Shown in pieces: positions 48,301-59,996 of a stretch of DNA of 64,000 nt. Positions within the stretch are counted from its first letter, which is position 1. Every line of letters begins with the position of its first letter. The notes beneath the pieces were generated by a model. The model searched no databases, was not told where the DNA came from, and saw only the letters and a program-made list of their open reading frames with translations. The translations under genes were made by a program, and so were the position numbers. The DNA lies in NCBI RefSeq assembly GCF_000801105.2, contig NC_079514.1:44892515-44956514 (forward strand). Reading direction: 5' to 3'. Origin of the DNA: Raphanus sativus (lineage: Eukaryota > Streptophyta > Magnoliopsida > Brassicales > Brassicaceae).

Positions 48301-48384
48301 CCAAATCAAATGTAAAAAAAATCTTGATAACAAGATGCATTCTAATTGTAATATTTCAATACAACATATTTTAAAAAACTCATT

Positions 48385-48411
48385 CCGCGCATGGCGCGGG
48401 TTATCATCTAG
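48385..48411 (+). mobile_element. Helitron 3' terminus
   Basis: The hairpin CCGCGCATGGCGCGG, a spacer of about nine bases, then CTAG at 48408-48411 followed by T: a classic plant Helitron 3' end on the plus strand. The body lies to the left and probably includes the tandem duplication; the 5' end was not found. Confidence 0.85.
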
Positions 48412-49084
48412 TTATGTATATATAGACAAACAAATTAGTGAATGGATTGGATTCTGTAACGGTCATAAAATAAGAAAATCTTTATTTTGATTCTGTTTGT
48501 TCAAAAACGGTAAAATTTTAATACTAGATGACGGCGCTGTCATTACTAGAGTCTGAAACCGATGCCGGTTTACTGATGATCCAATCCCAAACCCTAATCA
48601 AAGTATGTGTAGGTGCCGTTTTTCAACAAGTTAGTTGTAACGGATTGGACTCTACAGAAACAAAAATAAAATAAGAAACATAATTTCAATTATGTTGTTC
48701 AAAGATCAATTCCACTCCACAGCGGAGGAAGCTAGTAGAAGTCAGTTTTTTTTTTGGTCTAATAGTAGAAGACAGTTCATCAGCAGTTTCAGTGCCAACT
48801 TCTCATCACCAACAAGAACAAGGAACAAAGACTCGGTTCTCCAAAAACGGCTGTTCCAATGTTTGTAAGATATAAATATATCTAACTGTTCCAGTGTTTG
48901 TGAGATTACATAGTTTCGATCAACAAGGAGAAACGGCTGTGTGATAATAGTCAAATAAGCTTTTTATTAAACAAGAGATTTACTCGCTGGGATATTTCGT
49001 CAAACACCTTCAGGACTCTTTTAACAAAGACTAAACATAAACAAACTCCATAATTAAAGCTCAGAAGCAGATTGGCATAACTAT
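48412..49084. other. Intergenic DNA, 3' flank of the H3 fragment
   Basis: No gene recognised. The right-hand part may be a histone-gene 3' UTR. Confidence 0.35.
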
Positions 49085-49441
<357 letters not shown>

Positions 49442-49471
49442 TCATCAATCCGCGTGATTCATTTTTGCTAA

Positions 49472-49675
49472 TGTTGATCCGACAGATACTAGAAAGATAA
49501 CTTGTTATTTACGTTGAACCTTTACATCATGTATATATACAACAGACTAGAGAGATAACTCCAAACATACTTAGAGCTTATCGTAATCTAACTCAATCTT
49601 CTCTATACTTATCTCTACCGTATATTCTCTCTAACAACCCAAGTCGGTCTAGAGCTATCTAGACCCTCCTTAACA
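49472..49675 (-). repeat. 3' LTR of the copia element
   Basis: Reads TGTTAAGG...GATCAACA on the minus strand. Nearly identical to 54648-54851. Confidence 0.95.
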
Positions 49676-49701
49676 CTCCCCCTCAAGTTGGAGAGTGTAA
49701 A

Positions 49702-51234
49702 TTACATACTCCAAACTTGAATAACAAGTATCGAAATGCCGAGCCCCCCAAAGCCTTTTGTCATGATGTCTGCTAACTGCTCATTTGTACGAACATGGAC
49801 TGTGGAGATGAGCTTCGCCTTCACTACATCTCTAACCGCATGACAGTCAGACTCTATATGTTTCGTTCGCTCGTGGAACACCGGATTCTTTGCAATATAA
49901 ATTGCAGATTTGCTATCACAAAACAACTCCATAGGCGTCGGATGCTGAACTCCCAAGTCAACTAGCAATCGCTTAAGCCACATTAACTCCTTCAAAGCAT
50001 CAGACATTGCTCTATACTCCGCTTCTGCCGACGAGTGTGACACTGTATCCTGTTTCTTCGTTCTCCAGGCCACCGGTGAGTTTCCCAACAGTACAAGATA
50101 CGCAGAGAGCGATCGTCTAGTGCGAGGACAAGAATTCCAGTCCGAGTCACAATACGCACGAACCTGCAGGTCGCTGTCGGCTCGCAGCATGATTCCTTGA
50201 TCCGGACTCCCCTTCAAGTACTTGAGAATTCTCATAGCCGCATCCCAATGTGCTTCACGAGGCTCATGCATAACCTGTGACAGAACGTGAACAGAGTAGC
50301 ACAAGTCAGGATGCGTAATGGTCAAATACACAAGCTTCCCAACTACTCTCCGAAACTTGACAGGATTCACTAGCAGGGGACTCTCATCCTTCAGTAGATT
50401 ATGATTAACTTCCATAGGTGTAGCAACAGGTTTACTCCCAAGCATTTCCAACTCTTCTACAATGTCTAAGGCGTATTTTCTTTGAGATAGAAACATTCCC
50501 AAAGGTCCTCTTGCAATCTCTATTCCAAGAAAATACTTAGCTTTCCCTAGATCCTTCATATGAAAGCACTCACTCAAGTACTTTTTAAACTTCACTATCA
50601 TCTCCAGATCATCACCAGCGACTATCAAATCGTCTACATAGATCAAAACACGCACACTCTTCTTGTCTTTAACATAAATAAATAGCGAGTAATCTTCGTA
50701 TGATTGCACAAACCCAAAACTCGTGAGGGCTTTTGTCAACTTCTCAAACCAGCACCGTGGGGCTTGCTTCAAACCATATAAAGATTTCCTCAGTCTACAC
50801 ACTTTGCCTGGAGCATCAGATTGGAACCCTGGTGGCAAGCGCATGTACACTTCTTCCTCTAACTCACCGTGCAGAAAAGCATTGTGTACGTCCATCTGGT
50901 GAACCTCCCATTGCTTTGCTGCTGCAACCTCCAGTAGTGTCCTCACTGTATCCATTTTCGCCACTGGCGCAAAGGTCTCCTCGTAGTCTTCTCCCTCCGT
51001 CTGATGGTTACCACAACAAACAAGTCTAGCTTTGTACCTCTCGATCGTCCCATCAGCGTTATATTTAATGGTAAAGACCCACTTGCTTCCTATTGCCTTC
51101 TTACCCTCAGGTAAGTCAACCACATCCCACGTCCTGCTTAGTTCCAGTGCATCAACCTCTACTTTCACTGCCTTCCTCCATCTACCATCTTTAAATGCTT
51201 CTTTATAGTTTCTCGGTATCAAACCCGCGCTCAC
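49702..51234 (-). pseudogene. Copia reverse transcriptase-RNase H part of the broken polyprotein
   Basis: An open frame of 510 codons. It begins in the linker to reverse transcriptase (PRNYKEAFKDGRWRKAV), has the RT core (WVFTIKYNADGTIERYKARLV split across 50-72; QMDVHNAFLHG at about 113-123; the YVDD catalytic box at about 199-202) and RNase H (AYCDSDWNSCPRTRRS at about 365, SSAEAEYRA, DIMTKG). The order integrase-RT is diagnostic of Ty1/copia. Its true upstream continuation is in another frame across a break near 51230, so it cannot be expressed as part of the full polyprotein. Confidence 0.92.
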
Positions 51235-51288
51235 AGGCTGCTAGGAAGGCTTGATGATGATCTGAAAACTGAGCATCACTCACATAAT

Positions 51289-51820
51289 TAGGGATGTCAA
51301 TTGGGCTGTCCGAATGGAAGTGGACATGTCCAGATGAGCTTTTTTTTGGGCGTTTTTGGTCTTGATGTCCAAATAGGTCCATGTCCAAATAGTCCATGTC
51401 CAAATAGAACCATGTCCAAATAGTCCATGTCCAAATAGGACCATGTCCAGTTGGACTGTCCATGGAGTCCAGTTTGCCCACTTGATGTAAAAAAATATAC
51501 AGATTCTAAATTTTATATATAACAACAGATACTTAGATTAAAACTACATGTTTGAGCTCGATATCGAGAGAGATTGAGATCGAGAGATAAGAGTGACGGC
51601 CAAATGAAAAAAAATGATTTTTCTCCAATTAAAAACCCTAGACATTTTAATAATTTGGACGGCACATGTCCATCTGGTCTTGTCCATTGGTTTTTGGGCG
51701 TATTTGGACGTTGTCCAGTTGGACAACAAAATATTTTGGACGGATTTGGGCATGTCCATATTAGTCCATATTAATTTGGACATGGACGTCCATGGACAGA
51801 GTGTCCAGTTGACATCCCTA
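51289..51820. mobile_element. hAT-type MITE nested in the copia element, TSD CACATAAT
   Basis: It starts TAGGGATGTCAATTGG and ends CCAGTTGACATCCCTA (near-perfect 16-bp inverted ends), flanked on both sides by CACATAAT (51281-51288 and 51821-51828). It is 532 bp, with many CCATGTCC and CCAAATAG subrepeats. It interrupts the copia coding sequence between integrase and reverse transcriptase and must be younger than the copia insertion. Confidence 0.93.
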
Positions 51821-54580
51821 CACATAATCAGTAATGGGATATACAGAGTTTATTTTACCTGAACCGGTTGTAGAGGACTCTGCTTGTAGACCAGTTGTCG
51901 AGACGGTGCTATGTTTATCAGGCGTACTTCGTGCATTATAAAGAACATAGTCCTTCATTCTCACTGGTGGTGCCGTTTTTCTCTGTCCTCTTCCCAACAT
52001 CTCAGTCTCTGTATCTGCAACCTGCAGATCATCAACTGCAGTAGCTCCCGAGTCTACTTCTTCTACCACCGCATCAGTCTCTGTATTCCTCTGTTCCTGT
52101 TCATCTCTTTGAACCTCACTCCCCCTCTTTGCGTTTGACTCAAGCAAGGGAAGATCTTCACAATCATCAATTCCCACCGGAACAGGAACTGTCACTCGTT
52201 TCTTCACTTTCTCAGTATACGGAAACTTCGACTCGTCAAACACTACATCACGTGAGACCAAGAACTCTTCAGTCTCAAGATCATACACCTTCCATCCTTT
52301 CTTGCCGAATGGATAACCAACAAAAACACATCTCCTACTCCGTGGCCCAAATTTATCTTTATCTCTCTGTGTCTTGTGTACAAAGCACAAGCAGCCGAAT
52401 GTCTTAATCTCTTCATACGCATGACTCTTCCCATACAAGCACTCATATGGTGTTTTGCCTTGAAGAATCTTCGTAGGTGTTCTGTTTATCAAATGGGCAG
52501 CTGCTAACACACTCTCTCCCCAAAACTTCACCGGTAGATTGGCTTGAAATAACAGAGACCTCGCAATATTCAAAATGTGACGATGCTTCCTCTCTACTCT
52601 TCCATTCTGCTGAGGTGTATTAACGCAAGACGTCTGATGAACAATCCCTTTCTCTTCAAAGTATCTCGTCAAACACATGAACTCATTCCCGTTATCACTC
52701 CTAACCGACTTCACCATCTTGCCAAACTGCCGAAATATCAAGGAGATGAAGTTAGGCAAAACTGTCTTGACTTCACTCTTCTCCAGAAGCAAATAAATCC
52801 AGACGGCCCTAGAGAAGTCATCCACAATTGTAAGGAAATACACAGCACCACATGAAGAAGACACACGATATGGACCCCAGAGATCGATATGGATTAAATC
52901 AAACAAAACCAAACTTTTATTAGAACTTGCAGGAAACACCTCTCTTGTTTGTTTAGATTGGAAACAAATCTCACATCCACTAAACTTATTCGAAACATCT
53001 TTAACACCAGAAATAAAAGGCAACATATTCAAAACACCATAAGCAGGATGCCCCAGTCTCCGATGCCACAAACTCTGATCCTCAGAAGCTTTAACTCTAT
53101 GACCTCTTGCAACCGTTACATCCCGATAAACATAGACACCATTCCTGACTTCACCGGCTCCAATCAGAGTCCTCGTAAAACGGTCCTGCAAAATACACAA
53201 TGTATCAGTAAACATCGCAAGACAACCTGTCTGTCGAAGTAATTTCGCAACAGACAGTAAGGTACAGTTCAAGTTCGAGAAATATAGCACATTCAACAAT
53301 GTCAACTTTGCTGATAATTTCAAACTACCACTCTTAGTAGCCATCACATGACTACCATCAGCAAAGCCCACATGACATGGAATAATACTCGTGACATCAG
53401 ACAGTAAAGTAATGTCTCCTGTGATATGGTGTGAAGCACCCGTATCAATAATTACTTCACCCGTCTGAACCGTACCATTCAGCCTATCTGGTATGGGAGC
53501 AGTCTTCTGTCTCTCCAGGAAGCTAGTTAACGACGCCCACTGCTCTTGAGTTAACGTCGGCACTCCACCAGTTTGATTGCTTGCATTAGCAGATGCCGTA
53601 GAAGCCTGCACTGCATTTGCTCTAGGAGGACCATTAGGACGGTTACCTCGTCCTCTGCCTCTGCCTCCTCTGGCTCCTGCTTGACTCCGCTCAGTAAACC
53701 ACTCAGGGAAGCCGATCAACTGCCAACACTCCTTCTTCTCATGCCCTGTCCTTCCGCAATGGCTACACACAACCGAACTTCGGTTCCTAGCAACAGCTGC
53801 CATCGTCATCGTTGAATCTTCTCCACCACGATGATCAACCTTAGCTGTAAATCCAACTGGTGTCTCTTTAGGCTCAACACGTGAAGCACTTATCCTCTTC
53901 TCTTCTCTCACAACTCGTTGATAGACCGTATTAAGATCAGGCAATGTCTCTATTCCAATAAGCGTAGTACACACGTTACCATAACGAGCCTCATCCAGCC
54001 CCATGAGAAATTGATGGACTTTCTCCTCTTCATACTCTCTCGCATACACATCTGACGCTTCACACTTACAAGACGGTATCGGTTTGCAACTCATCAACTC
54101 TTCCCACTTCTGAGACAGCTTCCCGAAATACTCCATGACACTCAATCCATCTTGTTTACAAGAAGCTAACTCAGCTTTGAGTTGATGAACTCGGACTGCA
54201 CTACCCACCGAGAACCTCTTCCTCAACTCAGACCACATCTTACAAGCATCGGATGAGAAAGGTACCGTCGATCGAATGGCTGGAGATATTGACGCCCTGA
54301 TCCATCCAACGATCATTGAATTTACTGTTCTCCACATCTCTGCCTCATCTGGTTTGTCTTTGTCACAAGGAAGCTTCAACTTTCCATTGATAAAACTAAG
54401 CTTTCGCTTGGCTTGCAAGGCATTCTCCAACTCAGATGCCCACTCAGCATAGTTGTCGCCGGTCAACACAACCGGAGATATTGCCGTTCCAGGGTTGTCG
54501 GACGGAGCAAGGTAGTAGGGAGACATCCTACCTTCGGCTTCCACGCTCGACTTTACAATTGCTGACTTTTCTCCACTCAT
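51821..54580 (-). pseudogene. Copia gag-protease-integrase part of the broken polyprotein
   Basis: About 920 codons in one frame from MSGEKSAIVKSS. Gag fills the first 270 residues or so, with a CCHC zinc knuckle CSHCGRTGHEKKEC at 272-285 and an RGRG-rich stretch. The protease site IDTGASHH is at about 378-385. Integrase has the HHCC region (HRRLGH...CEICF, about 506-540) and the DDE residues Asp566, Asp629 and Glu663 (HIDLWG, SDNGNEF, NGRVERKH). The frame ends as it enters the MITE. All domains look uninterrupted on this side. Confidence 0.93.
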
Positions 54581-54633
54581 GTTCTCTTAATTCTCTCAGA
54601 AACAGAAAAAAAAAATCACAGATCTTGCCTTGA

Positions 54634-54647
54634 TGGCTCTGATACTA
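54634..54647 (-). other. Primer-binding site of the copia element
   Basis: TAGTATCAGAGCC directly next to the 5' LTR on the minus strand; complementary to the 3' end of initiator methionine tRNA apart from one base. Confidence 0.8.
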
Positions 54648-54851
54648 TGTCAATCCGAGAGATACTAGAAAGATAACTTGTTATTTACGTTGAACCTTTA
54701 CATCATGTATATATACAACAGACTAGAGAGATAACTCCAAACATACTTAGAGCTTATCGTAATCTAACTCAATCTTCTCTATACTTATCTCTACCGTATA
54801 TTCTCTCTAACAACCCAAGTCGGTCTAGAGCTATCTAGACCCTCCTTAACA
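54648..54851 (-). repeat. 5' LTR of the copia element
   Basis: Reads TGTTAAGG...GATTGACA on the minus strand. Contains TATATATAC (TATA-like). Confidence 0.95.
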
Positions 54852-54856
54852 GCTAA

Positions 54857-55149
54857 CCAATTAAAACATTCCTATCGACCATTTGACCTATCTGTGTGAT
54901 GTACTAAAAATTAAAATACAAAAATCATTTTTTTCCAAACCAGGACATCGTTCGTTCGCGCGACTTTTTATTGAAAAAATTCATATCTAAGAATTGACAT
55001 TGCTGTTTAACTTTTGGTTTGGTTTTGTTTGGTTAATTTGGGTTTGATAAAATTCCAACCAATCACACTCAAACTCGCATCGGTTTAGTGAATTAGTTTG
55101 CTTCGGTTTAGTTTGGATCATTTTAATTTGATTTGGTTATAAAATTATA
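54857..55149. other. Flanking intergenic DNA
   Basis: Right flank of the copia element, with GGTTTGGTTTTG-type words. No gene. Confidence 0.4.
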
Positions 55150-55182
55150 CTAGATTTTGACTCGCGCTTCGAAAGCGCGGAT
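55150..55182 (-). mobile_element. Helitron 3' terminus
   Basis: CTAG at 55150-55153 followed by ATTTTGACT and the hairpin CGCGCTTCGAAAGCGCG (7-bp stem, 3-base loop). Read on the minus strand it is a standard Helitron 3' end; the body lies to the right. Confidence 0.8.
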
Positions 55183-56439
55183 ATTATTTTTCACTTTTAT
55201 AAAATATATTATTTGTTTGTAATTATTGAATTTATTTATTTTAATAAAATTTTCTTTATAATAAATTTGACACATAGAATGTCTCTGATAAACTATGTAT
55301 TTCTCTAGTTTGTTTTATTCGCTCTTCAATCAACATATTTATTTGGCTTGTTGTTAAAATAAATGATTATAGACTTGGATCTCTGCATCTCCGCGGATGT
55401 ATATTTTAAAAAATATGATGATATTTGTTTTTCATGTAACTATTAGGGTTTGGCAAAATGAATCTGAGGAACAGAACTGATAACAATCCGTAAATATAGT
55501 ATCAAACCTGAACATAAATTGATTAAATATTCGAATTATTCAAAATTTTGTTAGTTAAATAACCGAATCGGATCCGAACCAAAGTATTCGTGTACCTGAA
55601 TTTATCTAAAAATAGATTTATATACTTATATATTAATTATTTTTATATTTAACGTATATTAAACATCAAGAATGATACTTTTAAATTGGTATATTAAACA
55701 TCATATAAATAATTACATATATTATATTTTAAAAACTTAATATGAAATATAAAAAACCATAATTTGAGTTGGTATTTCAAATTGGGCTTTGTATTGTATT
55801 TTTATTATATATATTGACAACATTCTTTTATAATGGACTTAATGACTTAATCCTATTAATTTTTCTGTTTAATACTACTATCTTTGTTTCCAAACAAAAT
55901 TAATTTTTTTTAAAAGACTACAATCCATGTTTCCAAACACACCATTTTTTAAAAAACTCTTATCCAAGTATCCAAACACACCGAAATTGTACTTCGGCTT
56001 TAATAAGATAGATGCTAGTAGTTCGTTCACTTAAAAAGAAGGAAAAACAAAACAATACAAAAGCTTTGAATGTGATTTGTTGGGTTGTAGGAGGTGGTTT
56101 TAACTTTAATTTTTACCTACAACCTCTAAAATCACCAATTATGTTTTATATTGGTTTTTAAAGCTACATCAAAAATGTAGAGAAAATGACTGTAACTACC
56201 TTATTTTCTAAAGCTCTATTTTTTTGCTGTAGGAAATATATTGCTGTAGCAATAAATTTTAAATCTACATCACTTAAAGTTAAATCAAAAAATTCTACAA
56301 CCTAAATCCTATATTAAATTTTCTCTAGGTACAACCAAACCAATCACTCCCTGTCTTGGTTTATAAAATTTGTTCCAACTAAAAATTCACATTAAAACCA
56401 AAAATATCAAACTTATTTCAAAAGCATAAGAGATATGAA
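55183..56439. other. AT-rich DNA, probable Helitron body
   Basis: AT-rich with CCGAATCGGATCCGAACC words near 55565; no gene seen. Confidence 0.45.
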
Positions 56440-56455
56440 TACCAAACGCTAAATT

Positions 56456-57439
56456 TTTTTTTTTGGTAAAATGTTAAGATTTATACAATTTTTTTTTAAA
56501 AAAATTACAATATTGCAGCAGCAACTTATTACAGCAAACTAGAAACCACAACAACCCTTAAAACAAGAACAGAAACAAGAACAGACAAGAACAGAAACAG
56601 AAAAGAACCTCAAGGAGGTCTGGTACAAGAGAAATAAAATTGCAGAAGAGAGTGAGTTGAGGATGACGTAGCCGGGATGGAGAGCAAACGATCTCTGATG
56701 AGTCTGTCTAGGGAGGCGCGAAGGACTTCCGGGGTTGAGACTGATGAGGTAAAAATTCTTGCATTTCTCTCCCTCCATAGGAGATATATTGTTGATTGCA
56801 AGAGGAGTTTGAGCAGAGAAGTAGCTTGAGGACGGACTCATACCTAAAGATTATAACAACACCATCATCGCACTCATACCTAAAGTTCCTGAAGGCTGTA
56901 GAATGGGGAATTCCGACCTATCAGCTGCTGTAACCTAATGTATAAGATCATCACAAAGATAATATCAAAGAAGTTAAAGCGGGTTCTGCTAGAATGCATC
57001 AGTCCGAATCAAGCTGCATTCTTAAAAGGTAGAAGCTTGGGTGAAAATGTTTTGCTGTCCACAGAGCTTATAAGGGATTATCAAAAGGCTACTTGTCAAA
57101 GAAGCTCCATGCTCAAGGTTGATATACGAAAGGCATTTGATACGGTCACTTGGGACTTTGTTCTTAAGGTTCTTGAAGCGCAGGGGTTTCTTCCTCTATT
57201 CAGAACCTGGATACGTGAGTGTATATCAACGCCTAGATTCTCGGTTGCATTTAATGGAGAACTGGCTGGTTTTTTCAGGGGCAAAAAAGGGCTAAGGCAA
57301 GAAGACTCTATCTCTCCATATCTTTTCATTATGGTTATGGAAGTGTTGTCTAAACTTCTGGAGAGAGCTGCTGAAAATAGGCAATTTCGTCTACACCCGA
57401 AATGCGAAGATCCGAGACTCACTCATAGACAGGAGTCCT
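56456..57439 (-). mobile_element. 5'-inverted LINE copy (twin priming)
   Basis: The flanks ACCAAACGCTAA (56441-56452) and ACCAAACGTTAA (57441-57452) are a target-site duplication with one change. A T tract follows the left flank, the A tail of a minus-strand LINE. Next, to about 56835, the minus strand encodes a plant LINE C-terminus (IYLLWRERNARIF, LDRLIRDRLLSI). From about 56836 to 57430 the plus strand encodes LINE reverse transcriptase. Opposite orientation of the two parts inside one duplication is the signature of twin priming. Confidence 0.8.
56842..57430 (+). pseudogene. LINE reverse transcriptase fragment (inverted part)
   Basis: The N-terminal phrase NNTIIALIPKVPE is in one frame, and after a one-base shift near 56910 the RT continues from MYKIITKII: PNQAAFLKGRS, motif A as LKVDIRKAFDTVTWDF with the catalytic Asp, and GLRQEDSISPYLFIMVMEVL, where the family has GLRQGDPLSPYLF. 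It stops before the YADD box. Clearly a non-LTR (L1-type) RT, truncated and inactive. Confidence 0.88.
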
Positions 57440-57506
57440 TACCAAACGTTAATTTGTCTCGTCATATGGAACATTAGGGTTAGAAGTCAAAAATATATAA
57501 ATTATA

Positions 57507-57753
57507 CTCCCTCCGTTCCTAAATATAAGATGTTTTAGATAAAACACGTTTATTAAGAAAATCATTTTTTATCTAAAAACTATTATTAAAGTTATAAATT
57601 AAAAACTATCTTACCAACTATAAAATAGAACTATTAAATTTGATTAGTTACACAGTTTTTGATAAAGTTAAAGTTACCTAGAAATATGAGAACATCTTAC
57701 ATATTGAAACAAAAAAATTATTCTAAACATCTTATATTTAGGAACAGAGGAAG
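57507..57753. mobile_element. Stowaway-type (Tc1/Mariner) MITE
   Basis: CTCCCTCCGTTCCTAAATAT at the left and ATATTTAGGAACAGAGGAAG at the right are imperfect inverted ends, and TA flanks both sides. The length is 247 bp. CTCCCTCCGT ends with TA duplication define Stowaway MITEs. Confidence 0.92.
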
Positions 57754-58114
57754 TATTACTTTTTATCATTTTGAGAAATTTTGAAAACGTGGTAGTTACG
57801 AATACATGGATTTTAGTTAAAGATTCCACAATGTTCATATTATATAGATAATACTACTAGCTACTAATAGATAAAATAAACACACTAGTTTATCATTTGG
57901 ATTTCGAGTTAAAGTTGCTTGAAAAAGACTTAGGATGAGAGGGTAAATTAGGGCCGTCTTAATATGTACAAGGGCCCTGGGGCAAACATTTTTTTAAGGC
58001 CTTATAGTAAATTAATTTTTTTAGTTGGTAAAAAATTTCTGAAATTGTGAGCATCGAATATGCTTATATTCTCTTTGTAATTTAACTAGAAAAAATTGTG
58101 ATACAACTTTTTAA
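57754..58114. other. AT-rich intergenic DNA
   Basis: GGGCCGTCTTAATATG near 57952 may be one end of another MITE; no partner end was found. No gene. Confidence 0.35.
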
Positions 58115-58145
58115 TCAATACTATTAAAACAGAAGGCCCTTTTTT
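58115..58145 (+). mobile_element. Helitron 5' terminus
   Basis: TCAATACTATTAAAACAGAA preceded by A: matches the 5' end of Brassicaceae Helitrons, and resembles 38762. The 3' end was not identified, so the length is unknown; the CRM-domain fragment downstream may be its cargo. Confidence 0.6.
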
Positions 58146-59330
58146 TAGGTGCCCTCCTGTTTCAACAATATTTACCATTTTTTGCCACTGTATTATTTTT
58201 AAGCTATGTTTTTAATTAAAATCAGTATTTTTGTAATTTTTTTTATTCAAACAGAAACACATATGTGATAGCTATGTAATTCTTTTTATTTTCGTAATAC
58301 ATTCAAAGTAATCGAATATACCCTAAATCCCTAATAATACTGAACGACATATTACCTGAAATCCCTAATAATACTAAACGACATCTATTTAGTTTGATTT
58401 TGTACCACTTTCAACCGTGGTTTTTCGAAGATTATACAGATGAAGCTTGATACAAATGCTTTGAAACTTCCATTCCTACGATTGGCAAAAATATGCTTGA
58501 TGATTTTTCTATTCTATCCTCCACTGATCTCCCGAACATCATATGTGAGTTTTATTTCTTTGATGCGATTCTTTTGTGTTCATCCGATAAGCAATATGTG
58601 TTGTTGATTTTAGTTTTTTTTTCTGGGTTTCATTTTGATGAGTTTAGTAAGAAGCTGTACAGATTGTGAAGCCTGCGGAAGGAACAACCACACCCGCTTT
58701 TTTCTTCTGAGTTGTCATGGTCGCTGCTGATTTTCGGGCTAGGAGAGGAGGCGAATCAATCGAGATGAAGGAGAAGATTGATGTCAATAAGAAGCCAATG
58801 ACTAGGTATATACTTCTTTGCCCGAATTGAGTTTTATTTTGGAAACCCCAACACTTGATTTTGCTAAGATCCCAATTTCTTTCATTGTATGGTTTTGTTC
58901 TTGCTTCCACTGTCTGGGTTTCTTCTTGCGTATTGGGTTCGTATCGTACTTATTCCGATTTCGTTTCAATTACTCTGTTTTATTCTCAGTGAACGGTTAT
59001 CTTCACCCATCTTTAAAGAGCTCAAAGTTTAAGCTTTTTATGTTTCTGCAATGTCTTTACAGAAAATAGTTTCTTTGTCTTCCCAAATTGATATGCTGAT
59101 GAATCATTAGTAATGAGTACCTTATTTGTCTCAGATATTTTAAGGAAGCCAAACATTAACCCTGTTGTCTGTTTATTTGACCCTGGAGAAAAGACTTCTG
59201 TGGAGGGTCCTGTCACACCTTTTATTCTCCATAATTCTTTTTCTCTGCTTATGTATTTCCAGCTAATAAGTATAAGTGTTCTTGCTTTGAAACTTGGACT
59301 TTATTATATGTACTGATGCTTTTTGATCAG
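58146..59330. other. Possible Helitron cargo, unrecognised
   Basis: Exon-like stretches occur, for example one from an ATG at 58720 ending in a donor, ACTAG|GTATAT, near 58805, but no domain is recognised. Confidence 0.3.
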
Positions 59331-59996
59331 CTTAATGAGCAGCGTCAAACTGATTCCTGAGCAGCGTCGAACTGGTGGAAGGGTGATATGGAGAGCAGGA
59401 AGCGTGATGGTGGTTTATCATGGGTGTGACTCCTTCTGCGATCTCTAATCAAATTGCCAGACCTGAAGAAACTCTTTTTTTTTGTTCCAGATGTATCTTC
59501 AGCTGGCATTAAAGCAACAAAATGCCAAGTAGTCTAAACGCACCTCCGGAAATCAAAGATCCGATTGTCAAGAACCCGATTCGCAAGGAGAGTATGACAG
59601 AAGAAGAATCTGAGTTTAACAGTCTATTAAACAGCTTAGGCTCACGTTTTCACGAGTGGTGGGGTACTGGTGTGATTCCGGTGAGCGCTGACTTACTACC
59701 TCATACGATTCCCGGTTAAAAAACACATTTCAGGCTTCTTCCTATAAAACTCTCCCTTGCCATTTTGCTCTTGGTAAGATGCTTTCTAATTCCTACTTAC
59801 ATTTTTCTCGGAGGGTTCTGTTTCGTGTGCCAAAATTTTTGACTTGAAATATGCACTTTACAGGTAGGAACAGGAATCACTAAGAATTGGCAACGCTATA
59901 CTTAAGCCCTGGGAGAAAAGTTTGATTGCAAAGATTGCCGTGAAGCGAGGTATCCAGAATTCAAATAACAAACTGATGGCGGATGAGATATTAGTG
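59331..59996 (+). pseudogene. CRM (CRS1/YhbY) domain splicing-factor pseudogene fragment, CFM3-like
   Basis: Three exon-like pieces keep splice sites. 59331-59422 encodes RRTGGRVIWRAGSVMVVY, the end of a CRM RNA-binding domain. 59491-59773 encodes PPEIKDPIVKNPIRKES, FNSLLNSLGSRFHEWWGTG and ADLLPHTIPG, the linker before the next CRM domain, then a premature stop at 59717-59719 and an internal deletion of about 20 codons before the donor. 59864-59996 encodes [17 protein letters not shown] after a further stop and frameshift. Plant CRM proteins of this type splice group II introns in chloroplasts. Damage in every piece shows it is dead. It may have been captured by the Helitron that starts at 58115. 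Confidence 0.75.

Larger units (their letters stand above)
49472..54851 (-). mobile_element. Full-length Ty1/copia retrotransposon, TSD GCTAA
   Basis: Two 204-bp LTRs (49472-49675 and 54648-54851) flank an internal region on the minus strand, and GCTAA lies on both sides (49467-49471 and 54852-54856). The PBS next to the 5' LTR reads TAGTATCAGAGCC, the initiator-Met tRNA type with one change. The PPT before the 3' LTR is AACTTGAGGGGGAG. By eye the LTRs differ at three positions near one end, so the insertion is fairly young. Gag-protease-integrase and reverse transcriptase-RNase H lie in order, but a MITE insertion and a frameshift near 51230 break the polyprotein. Confidence 0.95.

Noticed and set aside
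52129..53815. Plus-strand frames over the copia gag-pol
   Set aside because: Shadows of the minus-strand polyprotein; no independent domain.
57952..58000. MITE end GGGCCGTCTTAA
   Set aside because: No matching inverted end or target duplication found.
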